Shown here in pieces: positions 1-11,280 of a DNA stretch of 60,000 bases. The number at the start of each line of letters is the position of its first letter. Positions within the stretch are counted from its first letter, which is position 1. This DNA comes from Lingula anatina. Lineage: Eukaryota; Brachiopoda; Lingulata; Lingulida; Lingulidae. The translations under genes and the position numbers were made by a program. The stretch spans positions 952,169-1,012,168 of the forward strand of contig NW_019775391.1 of NCBI RefSeq assembly GCF_001039355.2, given 5' to 3'. The notes beneath the pieces were generated by a model. It was not told the origin of the DNA. It did not search any database and worked only from the letters and a program-made list of their open reading frames with translations.

Positions 1-714
1 GGAATCAAAAATTTTATCTTCCCCCTTAAATGTCTCACTCAATTCCAAAAAACATTTAAATGTATGCTTCATCCTTACACCTATAACATAGTAGGTTAAT
101 GAATAGCATATGCAATTATTAAGTTAACATTTTTTTGTCTTGTATATAAATGAAAAATAAATGCATACTGAAGACAACCCCCTCCATTGATAGACAAAAT
201 AGGAATGCTTTATGCAATTAAATATCACAATATTGCACTTAGTTTTGGTGAAAACTTGGGACACCATATACTGTCATTAAGTTCCGCAGGACTGGCTTCC
301 ATTTGTGAGACAGCTTCACTCAATGGACATCAATTTTTCCACTTAACGTTCTGAAAAAAATAGGACACCCAAGTATGGATAAAGATGATTCAAAACATAA
401 TTTTGCATGCACAAAAGTATTGATAAGAAGCAAACTCAAAATTATCAGTGCCGCTGTTGTGAGCTTTTTCTTGAAAAGTGCTCAACTGGAAAATAAATGC
501 ATAGTATTACACCAAATTACTGGGCTTCCCTTACGTCCTCACGCCAAATATCCTAATATGTACAAAAAGGCCTAAAGATGCCTCTTCAACCCGTCTTAAA
601 CATTACATTTGTCATGAGCAATGTTTTTAATTTGACTGAACTACTTATGCTGAAACATGGTCACAAAAGCCAGTTCAGCCTGGATATTATTTAAACTCAT
701 TATCATTTTTCTGT
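1..714. other. Downstream flank of VIPAS39, no gene seen
   Basis: AT-rich sequence following the VIPAS39 stop codon on the minus strand. It probably holds that gene's 3' UTR and then intergenic DNA. The short open frame at 375-575 has no splice context and no protein-like composition, so I do not call it a gene. Confidence 0.5.
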
Positions 715-3170
715 TCATGAATAATAGAGGTTTTCATTGCTGGCATGGCTAATACTTACAGAATGCCTCAAAGCATCTTGAGCATAATACATTTCTTTGG
801 TATGTGGAGTTAATGTCTGACCATATGCCTGAAGCTGCTGCCTGTCCTTATGGGCTACTAGGGTCTGGAGATTGAAAAAGTGACCATCATTTGAAATGTT
901 AAAATTTATCATTTTTCAGTGACACTTGAAAAGGTGCATATTTTTTAATATATATAAATGAATTCTTTGGTGTGCACATTAATGAAGTCTAGAGATGAAC
1001 TAATAAATTGTTTGGAATGATTTTGCTGATGTGACGATTGACATTATTATCTGATTACCAAATGACACAATCATCTATTTTCTTTTACTGTAATGAGTTC
1101 AATTAAGATTTGTAAGTGAGTAAAATTTCAAATGCTTCAATTGTACCTGAACAAAGAAAAAAAAAACATTTATAATCTGCTTGATCTTTAAAACTGTAGT
1201 TACAACAGTGCATTCTTTTTTCTCCATTTCCCTTACTATTCAGTATCAACCCTCATCTACCAAATTCAACATTTTCCCAGCCTGATACCATTTCCAAATC
1301 GTTTTTTCCAACACTGTTCCAAAAACACCATGCAAAAAATAATAATCTCACACCTATGCCACATCTACGTTATACTTCCTAGCTCCTTTTGGCTGAACTA
1401 GTTTAACCTGTAGAGGACCAGACCCAGTTTCTGGACTCTGCTTAAACACCTAGTGGCATGCCACATAGACTTAATACACATGAATACTCATAACTATTTC
1501 ATTTATTTATCATAACCATTTATTCATAATGATTATCATAATCATCGCCATTATTTAGTAAATTAAATTATTATTTTTTCCATCATCTGTCTAATGGCTT
1601 ACTTATTCGTTCATTTATTTATTTATTTTCACTTCTTGATGGTGTCAAAGCAATTTTTTTATTTTTGATTTTGTTCACCCCAACTTCTTGTTAATGCATT
1701 GTTACCTCATGAAAAAGTTCTGTATGGTTAACAGAACATTTAATCAATACTATGAATTCCCTTTTGATATTAAAGTAATGAAGGATGTTAGGTCATATAT
1801 AAAGTATGCCTCCACTACTTTGGCCTAGATTTTGGATAAGCTATTATTCCAGTCAGCTATAATCTCAAGTGACACTTACATCTATGACAACTTGGTGGCA
1901 TCCAAATTTCTTCCCCAATGCCAACCTCTTCTCTGGGTCATCCACCAACTGAAGATATTTACTTAAAATCTGAAACACAAAGTTTAAAAGGGTTAATCAT
2001 GAGCTGGATAAACTTCAAATTCAAATTCAAAAACAGCATATTATTTTAAGGAAAATAATTTTTTATTGTTAGTACAATTCATATGATATAATATAATGTG
2101 ACGGATTCTTTTAAATCAATCAGACGGGTTGTAAAAACCTCTCTATATTTCCAGACACTTACATCATTTGGAGCCCCACATTGTTCTAAAACTTGGACCA
2201 CTTTTTCAAAGCCAACTTCACTTTTCATAGACACTTTCCCAAACCAGCTCTAGAATACAAATAATGGTAAAAATTAAAATAAAACTTTTAGATTAGGTAC
2301 ATCTCTTCTTAAACATTTGCACATTATATTGCTATACTTTCAACTAATTTCAATCATCTGACTCTTCAGTCATTTTAGCATGTTTTGAGACAAAAAAATT
2401 AATCGGGTGCTTGCTCCTCTGTTCTGCTTCTCACTATAAGCAAAGATCCATATTTGTTTTGTAATGGCTCTATCTTTTTAATGAGGACAAATGTGAATTT
2501 TTCAAAAGCCATTTTAAGTAATAAATTTTTAGAACATTCCTATTTTGAGTGGTAGCAACATAACTGAAAAGCGGGCTCCTTTGTTGTTCTATTCAGTACA
2601 GTAAAAGCACCACAAATGCCACACAAATATATTATAATATTTCTAAAATCATCTATTTAAAATATGATAATTTTTCTTCATTGAAAAGATCAAGTCTTTG
2701 CTGTACAAAATAATTTCTTAAGTGAATTTCTTGCAAAAAAAAATTATTATCAAAAATGGCTCCACCCACCTTAGATTGAAATAACGTTTCCAAAGCTATC
2801 CACAGTTTTCGTTTGGCCAGAGCTCTGAGGGCCGTCCACAGGAACTCTTTCTCTGTCAGATGATAAGCTTTCTTAATGGCCTGAGGACTAGCTAGTGAAT
2901 TCTGAAAATTTTTAGGACATAAGTAAATCTGTGAAGTCTATGTTGTAAAATCAAAAACCTTTTGTAGAAACTAAATGAAAATTAAACTGCATGATTTGAA
3001 TTAATAAAACTAGATTCTTTTTTATCTTGCATAAAAGTCAGTCATGTTACCAAGAACCTTAAAAGAAGGGTTGAAGTTGGAACTATTTCGTGTGAAACAT
3101 ATTTAATATTACAATAAATATAGCATACTGTACCAACTTTAAATAGTTTTCTACTTTTGTATGGGAACGA

Positions 3171-3208
<38 letters not shown>

Positions 3209-5850
3209 AAAAATAAATAAAAAATGAGATACTATACCTCTGCTAATTCATAATGATAAAAACAGCAGTAATACAGGGTGGTAAGGACAGACATGTTAAT
3301 GAGAGACGCTTTCCGTGGAAAATCATAAAATATTCTTGATTTTTGCTCTTGCTGTGCTAAGGCATCTGCTTTCTGCAAAAAATAAGGAAAGAAAAAAATC
3401 CAGTCTAGCTAATATTCAAAGTAGTCAACTCTGCATCCACTGTCAGCACATTATTCAACATATAAAATGCAGAGTCTTCTACAAATGAATCCCACAAACT
3501 TAAGCTCTACCCTGCACTTACATCTATTGGCATCTGTCTTTCAAGGAGAGATATCTGCTCCTGTACATGGCTTGCGTCATGGGCTAGATCTGGGTTCATC
3601 TCAAAGTGAGTCCTGAAAGAAAAGAATAAACTCATGAACCAGACATACACAATGTCAATGAAGAAAGCAGATCGGTAAAACAATGAAGAAGTGAGGTCAA
3701 TTGGCCTACTTATAATCTTAATTAATTTGTGAAAATGACTTCATATAACATATTACAATGGAATGCAATCAAGCAATCCCTGTAGAAATGGACTGAAAAC
3801 TTACCTGTAGCACTGCTGTAAATTTTTAACCTTAGTTTCAGGTCTTCTAGTGGATATGGCTTGTTTATATTTTAACATCTAGAAAAAGATGAATGTGGCT
3901 GATAAAAATAAAGACAACTCTAATTTTGGTGAAAAAATGTCACAACAGTTTTGTGTGTCCTAAATGTTCATCAATGCTCCATCTTTGACTTATTTTTGTA
4001 ATTCAAATTCCTTTTATTTTGTTCGTGCAAAATTATGACTAATTGAAATTTTTAAAACATTATTGGCATTAAATGAATGTAAGTTTATAATAGAAAACCA
4101 ATTTATATTCATCCTTTCTCTTCCATTGCTAATCTACAACAGGCATGATATGGCACTTTAAAGATAAAACAACTTTTTGACTTACTGCTGCCTCTTCCCC
4201 TCGATTTAATACTCTGAAAAATATAAAACATAACATCTAATCCCTTAAACTGTAGATTACTAAATTTCAAATTAATAAGGTTGATTGTAAACATCACATT
4301 GGCAATTACAAAACAAGTACTCTATAAAACTTCTTAAAATGTAAAGTCTCAACCAAATATTTCTTTGAATCACAGCTTCCTTTGAAAAAAAAAACATTCA
4401 CAGCATATTATGAAAGTGATAATTGACCCAAATTTGTTTTACAGTAAAAACTGATTCACAATTCTTAGCTTTATATAGAAAGGTCCTCAAGTTCAGAGGT
4501 TTCCCTAAGAAAGTTCTTACCCTAACATATCAAAAGTTTCTTCAAGATAGTTCTTACCCTAACATATTAAAAATTTCCTCAAGATAGTTCTTACCCTAAC
4601 ATGTCAATGAAGTCCTCAAGTTCATAGGCCTCCCTAAGATAGTTCTTACGCTAACATGTCAATGAGGTCCTCAAGTTCATAGGCCTCCCTAAGACCCCAT
4701 TCCCAGAGATTAGATCGATCTACTTTAGATCGACCTAACTCCCTGGGGGTTCACGCTAAATAGCTGTCAGCCGAGCCGGCACGAAAGTTAATTACCCCCT
4801 TACAGCTTGTAGTAGGTGGGACGGACATTTAAGCCTGATTATCTGACAGTAATCTAGTGAGACTCCCCGCGGGGATAGATCGATCTAAAAGCTCTGGGAA
4901 TACGCCCTAAGATAGTTCTTACCCTAACATATCAATTAGGTCCTCAAGTTCATAGGCCTCCCTAAGATAGTTCAGATATTGACTGATGGCAGTCGGTCTG
5001 CTGCGTAACTCTTGGTGAAACAATGAACTCTTTAGAGTGGACTTAAGAAACAGGACAGCCTGAAATATATGATAAAAGGAAACTTGAATCTCCCGTGACA
5101 AAGAGTCTTAACGAGAAACAAAACTGCCCACAACATGTTAATATAAGAAATGCAGGATGAATTATTTACAATAGAAACAGAACAGCACACTAAGTTCAAC
5201 ACACATTTGGAGCAGACTGCAGAAGATTTAATTAGTCCACAAATTGAAACATATTAGAACAAATCAGATAACCATTTAGGGCCTGAGATATGACACATCA
5301 AAATGTATGTTCTTAATCACAGTAACCACACAATTAAACATACTTTACCCATTTTAAATATTTCACTGCAATTAACATAATAAATGACAGATCTGTACAT
5401 TTTTAGATCCATAACTTTGTAAACCTTCCATTTTCTAGTGAAGAACACTTTTAAGCATTATAAGTATCTTTTTGAGAATTTGCAGTTATATTATTGCTAA
5501 CTTACTGCTATGATAGCATTTCCATCACAGCTTTCAATGGCTTCATCTAACAGTGCCAACTTGTCTTCTCTGGATCTGTACATCTCAAGGTTATAGGACT
5601 GAAATCAATTTGGAAACAAAATTGAAATTATCTTTTTCTGTAATATTGAAACAATATCAAATAATCAATATCATTATATGGAAACTATACTGAATAATCA
5701 AACAATATTTTGCAATGATAAGTAATTGATGAAGAAATCAAATATTGGCCTGAATGATTGACTGTCATGAACAAGATTTTACAATAATCAGTTAAATGTT
5801 AATTAATTCATTAATTTTGTGGAGCTGCAAAAAAAAAAAAAAAAAAAAAA

Positions 5851-5887
<37 letters not shown>

Positions 5888-8800
5888 CAATGGGATTTTT
5901 GATTTATTGTTCCTCTTACCTCTCCCATCAGCATTCTTCTAACTGTTTCTTTAACAGGTAACAGCGCCCACCTTTCTCGCTTAGCAGACTGTATCAAATA
6001 GAGCATGAAATAAGAAATAGAAAACACTACGTATATATAATCTTGTCATATTATGACCTAATCATTATTTATCTTGAACAAACCTTATGGAATGGGGTTT
6101 TCTGTGGTTTTTAGGTGAAAGTAATATGAACACAGCATAACAAATGTTCCTGTCTTTAAGAGTTCAAGTTATACAGTCTTCTATACAGAAATAAAAGAAA
6201 CTAGTAATACGGAGATCATATACTCTATAGGCACACCTGACAGCAAAGTGAAATAGTGCTCTATGTATTTTTTCCTTTGTAATCTAGTTGAATTATTTCT
6301 TTCTTTTGCAACATTTTTATTTTTAGTTACCCAAAAATATGTACTTTCTGACACAAAGTCAAGCAGCTTTTCAAACCTTTTGAATGAGCATATAAAGTCT
6401 TAAAAACAAAATGCTGTTCTGTAAAATAAACATTATCAATACATTCTGTAAGAATTTCATGAGCATTTACCATATATCAATCTAGATTTGAAAGCGTATG
6501 AATAATAAAAGAGCTAATGATTTATGGTGCATACCTGAACTGATCTCTTGAGAAAGTTGATTTCTGCTTCCTTCTTGGCAAGCTCTGCTGCTGAAGGCAC
6601 TTTTGGCTTTGGTTTTGATTGTGATACCACTATAGTGAGAAGTTGGCATTTTAATCATATGTAACAATAAAAACAATAAATACAATAATCAAGAGGCTAA
6701 AGAGCTGTAAAATAACTTTCAGATGAGTAGCCGTTGACTGCTAAACAGTTTTAAATCAAGTAGTGATAGCAAGGATAAAAATACATTCATTTTTTTCCCT
6801 GAATCAATGTGTCCTGGGGATCAGCATTGACTGGTTACTGTTGAGCATCATTAATATGTTCAACAATTTAACTGTGACCACTCATACTTCAACTGCTTTC
6901 AGTTTAAACTCTACAAATATGTTGCACTTACTTTCATCTATACTCAAGCCTGAGGTTCCTGCAGAACTGCCTGAAACAATATCAAACTCCTTTCAATTTG
7001 TTTCCTGATCAAATGTTTGGCTTACCTCAAATTACATATTTATTCAGCAACACTAAATTTAGCATATCTACTAGTAAATATTATTTATAGTTGAAAAAAA
7101 TATATTATCATGGTCAGTTAAAAGAACAGTATCCTTTAAGCCACATTTCAGTTACATGATAAAAAGACAAGTCAATAATAATTAACCAAAAGTTTGTTTG
7201 CCTGAGCAGACCTTTTCATTCAACTGTCCCTCTTTTGACAAAAGCTAGACCCAATTTCAAACCCAAAGTATTTTTTGCCTGAACATGCCAAACCATGTAA
7301 TGTCAGAAGTTGGTTTGAATTCCCAGTCCAAAGAAGGTTAAAGTATTTTAAACACACCTTGTAGGTTACATATTATTAAGCCCCATTCCACAATCCTATC
7401 ACTCACCTACAGTCAGACTTGCCGACCTGGAATGTGTCAATCCGCTGCTCAACGATGATGATGGGCTGGCAGAAGAGAGGCCAGGCACAGATCGCCCAGT
7501 GGTAAGACTACTTGAGCCAGCGAGATTGCTACTGGTGCTGCGCTCTGGAGGCTTGTAGCGCGCTGACATGCTGAAACCTGAATATCAAAGTAAGATAATC
7601 AAATTTATCTAAAATGTATAGGTTATAAAGTTAAGTACAGGAAAAGGGAGCTTAAAGCAAACCAAAAAAATATTTTACTTGAAATGATCAAATATTCTCA
7701 AATAATTTCAAAAACCATCATATCAGCACTCATTTCAATCATAAATACATTTATAATGTTGAAACATACCAACAGATGGCTTTGCTGGTGTTGCTGGTGT
7801 TCCATCAAAATTGATGACATCCTCATCTTCTTCATCATCAAATATTGAGTTCAAACCCCCAAGTGTCCTTTTGGCAGTGACCAAAGCATCCTGATAGTAA
7901 AAAGCATTGTTGTGATATTTTCAATAAGATTTCACTGCAATTACTGTAAAGCTTATTTATAATATCTTTAATTGCTTCACTGTTTATGCACCTACAGGTG
8001 CGTTAGGGACAAAAGTAGTTTAATCCAAATAGAAACATATGTCAATGCAAATTGAGTACTTTATTCTTTTCTTTTGTAACTGATTTAAATAATGCATGAC
8101 AATCAGTTCAAAGTTTGTTTTTTTTTCTTTTTTAAAATCTTATCTTGGCATTTCATTGAGGATGGCAAGTGCAGGCAGCAGAGCCATTTCGATGATGGCA
8201 CTAGTGTTCTAAATATTAAATAAATAAATTAAAGCCTGGAGCTGAATAATTAAATTTAAAGGTAAATCTGTTGTCAAATCAAACAGTTTAACTGCATTAC
8301 TAACATCATCTCCAAACAAGTTGGCCTGCTTTTTAATGGATGATGATGCCCAGAATTCTTCATTTGCTTGTTCGTCGAAACTCTGGAAACAAAAATGACA
8401 GACTACAAAAATATTAAGAAACCAAGTACTTATTTATCATTACACTTTGCTGGAGTAACAGCTGACATACAAAGGTAGACGGTCTGCTAGCATGATTTTT
8501 ATTAAAATAATTGAAGTGTTCAGTTTTGTGTGATCGTTTATTGTAAGTGTTTTTTTTTTCTTTTGCACAATCGAACATGTCATTAAAAATCAATGTCCTT
8601 ATTCATCTTGCACAATCAAACATTTTATTTAAAACCAATGTCCTTATTCATCTTGGCTTTCCTTACAGGTATTAAAACTTAAAATGTTGCAGACGTGTTG
8701 CAGAAAAAATATATAAATGGCAGTCAGAATCTGCCATCAGATGACCCTCAACTCAAAGTTTTTTAAAGATCAATAAATATGTTCTTAATCAGATAACAAA

Positions 8801-8900
8801 CAAAATCAGTTGCAGAAGTGGTTGTGGTAGCTATCAGTCGATTTCACTTCTTAAACAACCCAGTTGCATATCTTACCTTCCTCGATCTGGTGGCTGCCAT
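715..8900 (-). CDS. VIPAS39: VIPAS39 / SPE-39 homologue, VPS33B-interacting trafficking protein
   Basis: Seventeen coding exons read with consistent phase: 8877-8900, 8305-8382, 7770-7890, 7407-7577, 6932-6970, 6535-6629, 5920-5988, 5506-5598, 4923-5059, 4186-4213, 3805-3878, 3522-3612, 3238-3372, 2770-2901, 2163-2249, 1880-1969 and 715-864. They give about 537 residues; human VIPAS39 has about 493. The start is MAATRSRK, joined to SFDEQANEEFW, which resembles the EEYWNSS start region of the human protein. An acidic segment (DDEEDEDVINFD) and a Ser-rich linker follow. The C-terminal helical half has strong family blocks: PRKASLINMSVLTTLYYCCF, FGCHQVVIDTLVAHKDRQQL and EDLIDMLG. In the family this protein binds VPS33B (CHEVI complex) and works in endosome-lysosome and lysosome-related organelle traffic. 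Odd points are a 28-nt microexon (4186-4213) and a repeated splice-donor segment beside exon 9. It is head-to-head with LGMN. Confidence 0.93.
2400..2710. repeat. Diverged interspersed repeat, copy 1
   Basis: The block GAGTGGTAGCAACA followed by AAAGCGGGCTCC, TTCTATTCAGTACAGTAAAA and a run ending in GAAAAGATCAAGTC matches in order the block at about 32290-32520 inside kanadaptin. Both lie in introns of minus-strand genes. No coding potential seen; the family is unnamed here. Edges are approximate. Confidence 0.55.
3172..3207. repeat. (GT)18 microsatellite
   Basis: Uninterrupted GT dinucleotide run in a VIPAS39 intron. Confidence 0.97.
4510..4922. repeat. Tandem copies of a VIPAS39 exon 3' end with its splice donor
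   Basis: On the minus strand, directly after the true donor of exon 4923-5059, the last part of that exon plus its GTAAGA donor is repeated. The plus-strand marker TTAC(C/G)CTAAC occurs at about 4517, 4554, 4591 and 4646, and again at the real exon edge near 4920. The better copies have a 55 bp period, the degenerate ones 37 bp. A 210 bp element is inserted in the array. In frame, read-through of the true donor meets TAA at once (TTA GGG TAA), so use of any later donor would truncate the protein. Confidence 0.8.
4695..4904. mobile_element. Non-autonomous MITE, hAT-like (8 bp target duplication)
   Basis: A 210 bp insertion sits in the tandem array. The left end CATTCCCAGAG..TTAGATCGATCTA is the near-perfect inverse of the right end TAGATCGATCTAAAAGCTCTGGGAAT. 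The element is flanked by CCCTAAGA on both sides (4687-4694 and 4905-4912), while undisturbed array units have that octamer once. An 8 bp duplication points to a hAT-type transposase acting in trans. There is no ORF. It is more GC-rich than its surroundings. Confidence 0.75.
5829..5886. repeat. Poly-A tract
   Basis: Homopolymer A broken by one C, in a VIPAS39 intron just upstream (plus sense) of exon 5920-5988. On the minus strand it is a long T tract 3' of that exon's donor. Confidence 0.95.
8564..8655. repeat. Two-copy 45 bp tandem repeat
   Basis: TGCACAATC(G/A)AACAT through CAATGTCCTTATTCATCT is present twice in direct orientation with a 45 bp period, in VIPAS39 intron 1. Confidence 0.9.
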
Positions 8901-9201
8901 TTTTGTTGTGTCAGATCAGTCCAAAATTAACTTCCTCAAATAAAATTTGACACACTCAAAAGGTAATAACAAATTATTCAGAGTTGATTATCAGATATAT
9001 ATATATATATTATAAACCAATGAGCAACTCAATACGTATATTATTTGAAAAATGATATCCGGTATCAAACTATCTGTTTTTCTTGTATTGGGCGTGAAAT
9101 AGCTACACAACAACCTGCCCCCCCCCCCTCCATTTTGGACTTGCCCAAGGAATTACCCTGTAGAGGTGAGAATCACGTGCCAGTAACAGAACGTAAACAA
9201 G
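8901..9201. promoter_or_regulatory. Shared VIPAS39/LGMN bidirectional promoter
   Basis: Only 301 bp separate the two start codons of these divergent genes. A TCACGTGC box (CACGTG at 9174-9179) sits 22 bp before the LGMN ATG. It matches the core of the CLEAR/E-box element bound by TFEB/MITF-type factors at lysosomal genes (established for vertebrates). A short AT repeat (about 8994-9010) and a C11-type run (about 9118-9128) lie between. Actual start sites are not visible. Confidence 0.65.
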
Positions 9202-11248
9202 ATGGAGAGAGTAGCATCCCTGCTGCTGGCGGTCTTGCTAATATCAGCTGTTAAATGCAGCATACTAGACAATGAGATTGAGCAATTTATTAAGGGTGCT
9301 ACAACGGGAAAACACTGGGCATTAATCGTAGCAGGATCGAGTGGTTGGTTCAACTACAGGCACCAGGTAATCGAAGTTTGTGTACTAAGGCACAAGTTTA
9401 TCTTTGTTATCGTATTCAATAGCGATAGAGGTACCAGGATATTTTCCTTTAAAGCAAAATTTTGGAAAAACCAAATTATGTGACAAAGCAGAATTTCACT
9501 AATTGATATAGATACTGTATCTCAGTTTATTCACACCCTTATAAGTAACAAGAGATCAACAATTGAATTTAAGGATAATTTTAAGATATTTTTCTTAATA
9601 ATAATTTAAGTTTTATTTCTTTTTCTAATTAGGCAGATGTTTGCCATGCTTACCATGTTCTCCACAGCCATGGAATTCCAGATGAGAGAATTGTTGTCAT
9701 GATGTACGATGATATCGCTCAAAATAGAAGGTGATTGCAATTGCATTTTCTGCTTTTTTAATTGTTGGTATTGGATTACATCAATTTACATAGTTTTTGT
9801 ACATTTTTAGAGAGGATTTTTGATAATTTACTTTTTTTAATACTCTGGTATTTTAAATATATATTTTGCATCTCTTTGGGATAATAAAAACACTAATGAA
9901 GGATGATGTAACTATTCATTGTGCATATAGAGTTCTATGTAAAGGACCTCAGGATTACTTTCTCTTCAGAATGTCTGATTGAAATAATTTTTTCCTTTTT
10001 TTTTCTTTTTTCCAGAAATCCCACCCCAGGCAAAATTATCAACAGACCAAATGGTCCAGATGTGTACAAAGGGGTGCCCAAGGACTATATAGGAAAGGTA
10101 TAGGAATCATTATTGTTTTATTATATATTCATTTTAAATATTATTTAGCAGTTCTGGCCAACACCAAAGTACTTAAAATTTGTACGTAGATCTGTTATCA
10201 AACATCTGATTAACAGTTGAAGACAATAAGAATCTATACTTAAATGCATAATTGCAACCTTGGCAACCCTGAATAAATATAAAGTAGCATCTGCATGAGA
10301 AGTTGTGTCAATATACTCAACTTTTCCACATTGGGAAACAATGTGGACATAGATCATTGTATTTTAATTTGGTCATGACTTTGAGTCACATGATATTGAC
10401 TGGATCTTGAAAAAATATCACCTGATGCAAAGTTAGGATCCTGATACTTATTGCAGGTACAAAAAAAGAAAAAAAGAAGATAAAAAGATATGTTGTTAAA
10501 TAATAAACTACTGTGTGAAATTAGGTAGTGGTAGTACCAGTCTTGGGTAGCAATAAATTTTTATATTATTCAAGATAAAGAAAAGGGGTGGTTTGTATGC
10601 TCTTTGTTAATAGCTGTGTTGAGTGGTATTACTCAGCATGCTGTTACACAGTTTTATTATGTGCAAATAAAGGCACAGATTAAGCACCTGGCAATTCTGC
10701 TGGCAATTAGCTAATTAATGCAATTTCTTTCTGTCTTGGTTTTGTGTAATTTAACAGAAACACAAACCACAATGTTCTTATTCTATCTTTAGCATCAAAC
10801 AACATTCATTTGTAGGATTTGTGGGAAAGGAAATAGTGAGCTCCCTAGCTGTTATGACCTTTCTTTGTAAAGGGGATAGATATGGAAAGATAATGTAGAA
10901 AATTATAGTTTTAAGGTTATGATTATAAAAAAGCAAAGTCAGCTTTTTATGTACAGACACAGATGTGTCTGTACATATAGCCATCATCTGCGTCTGTCGT
11001 CGCCGTCGCTGTCGCCGTCGTCGCCGTCGCCGTCGCCGTGCACTTTTACCGATAACACGATAAGTGGAAAGCCATTTTGCCTTTTGATTTGAAACTTGCA
11101 GAACTGATGAATATTCATAATACGCAGGTCAAGTTCGAAAATCAGCATGATCGGGTCACTCTTAGGGAATTTATGCTGTTTTTTCACTTTTTATGTACAG
11201 ACACAGATGTGTCTGTACATATAGCCATCATCTGCGTCTGTCGTCGCT

Positions 11249-11280
<32 letters not shown>

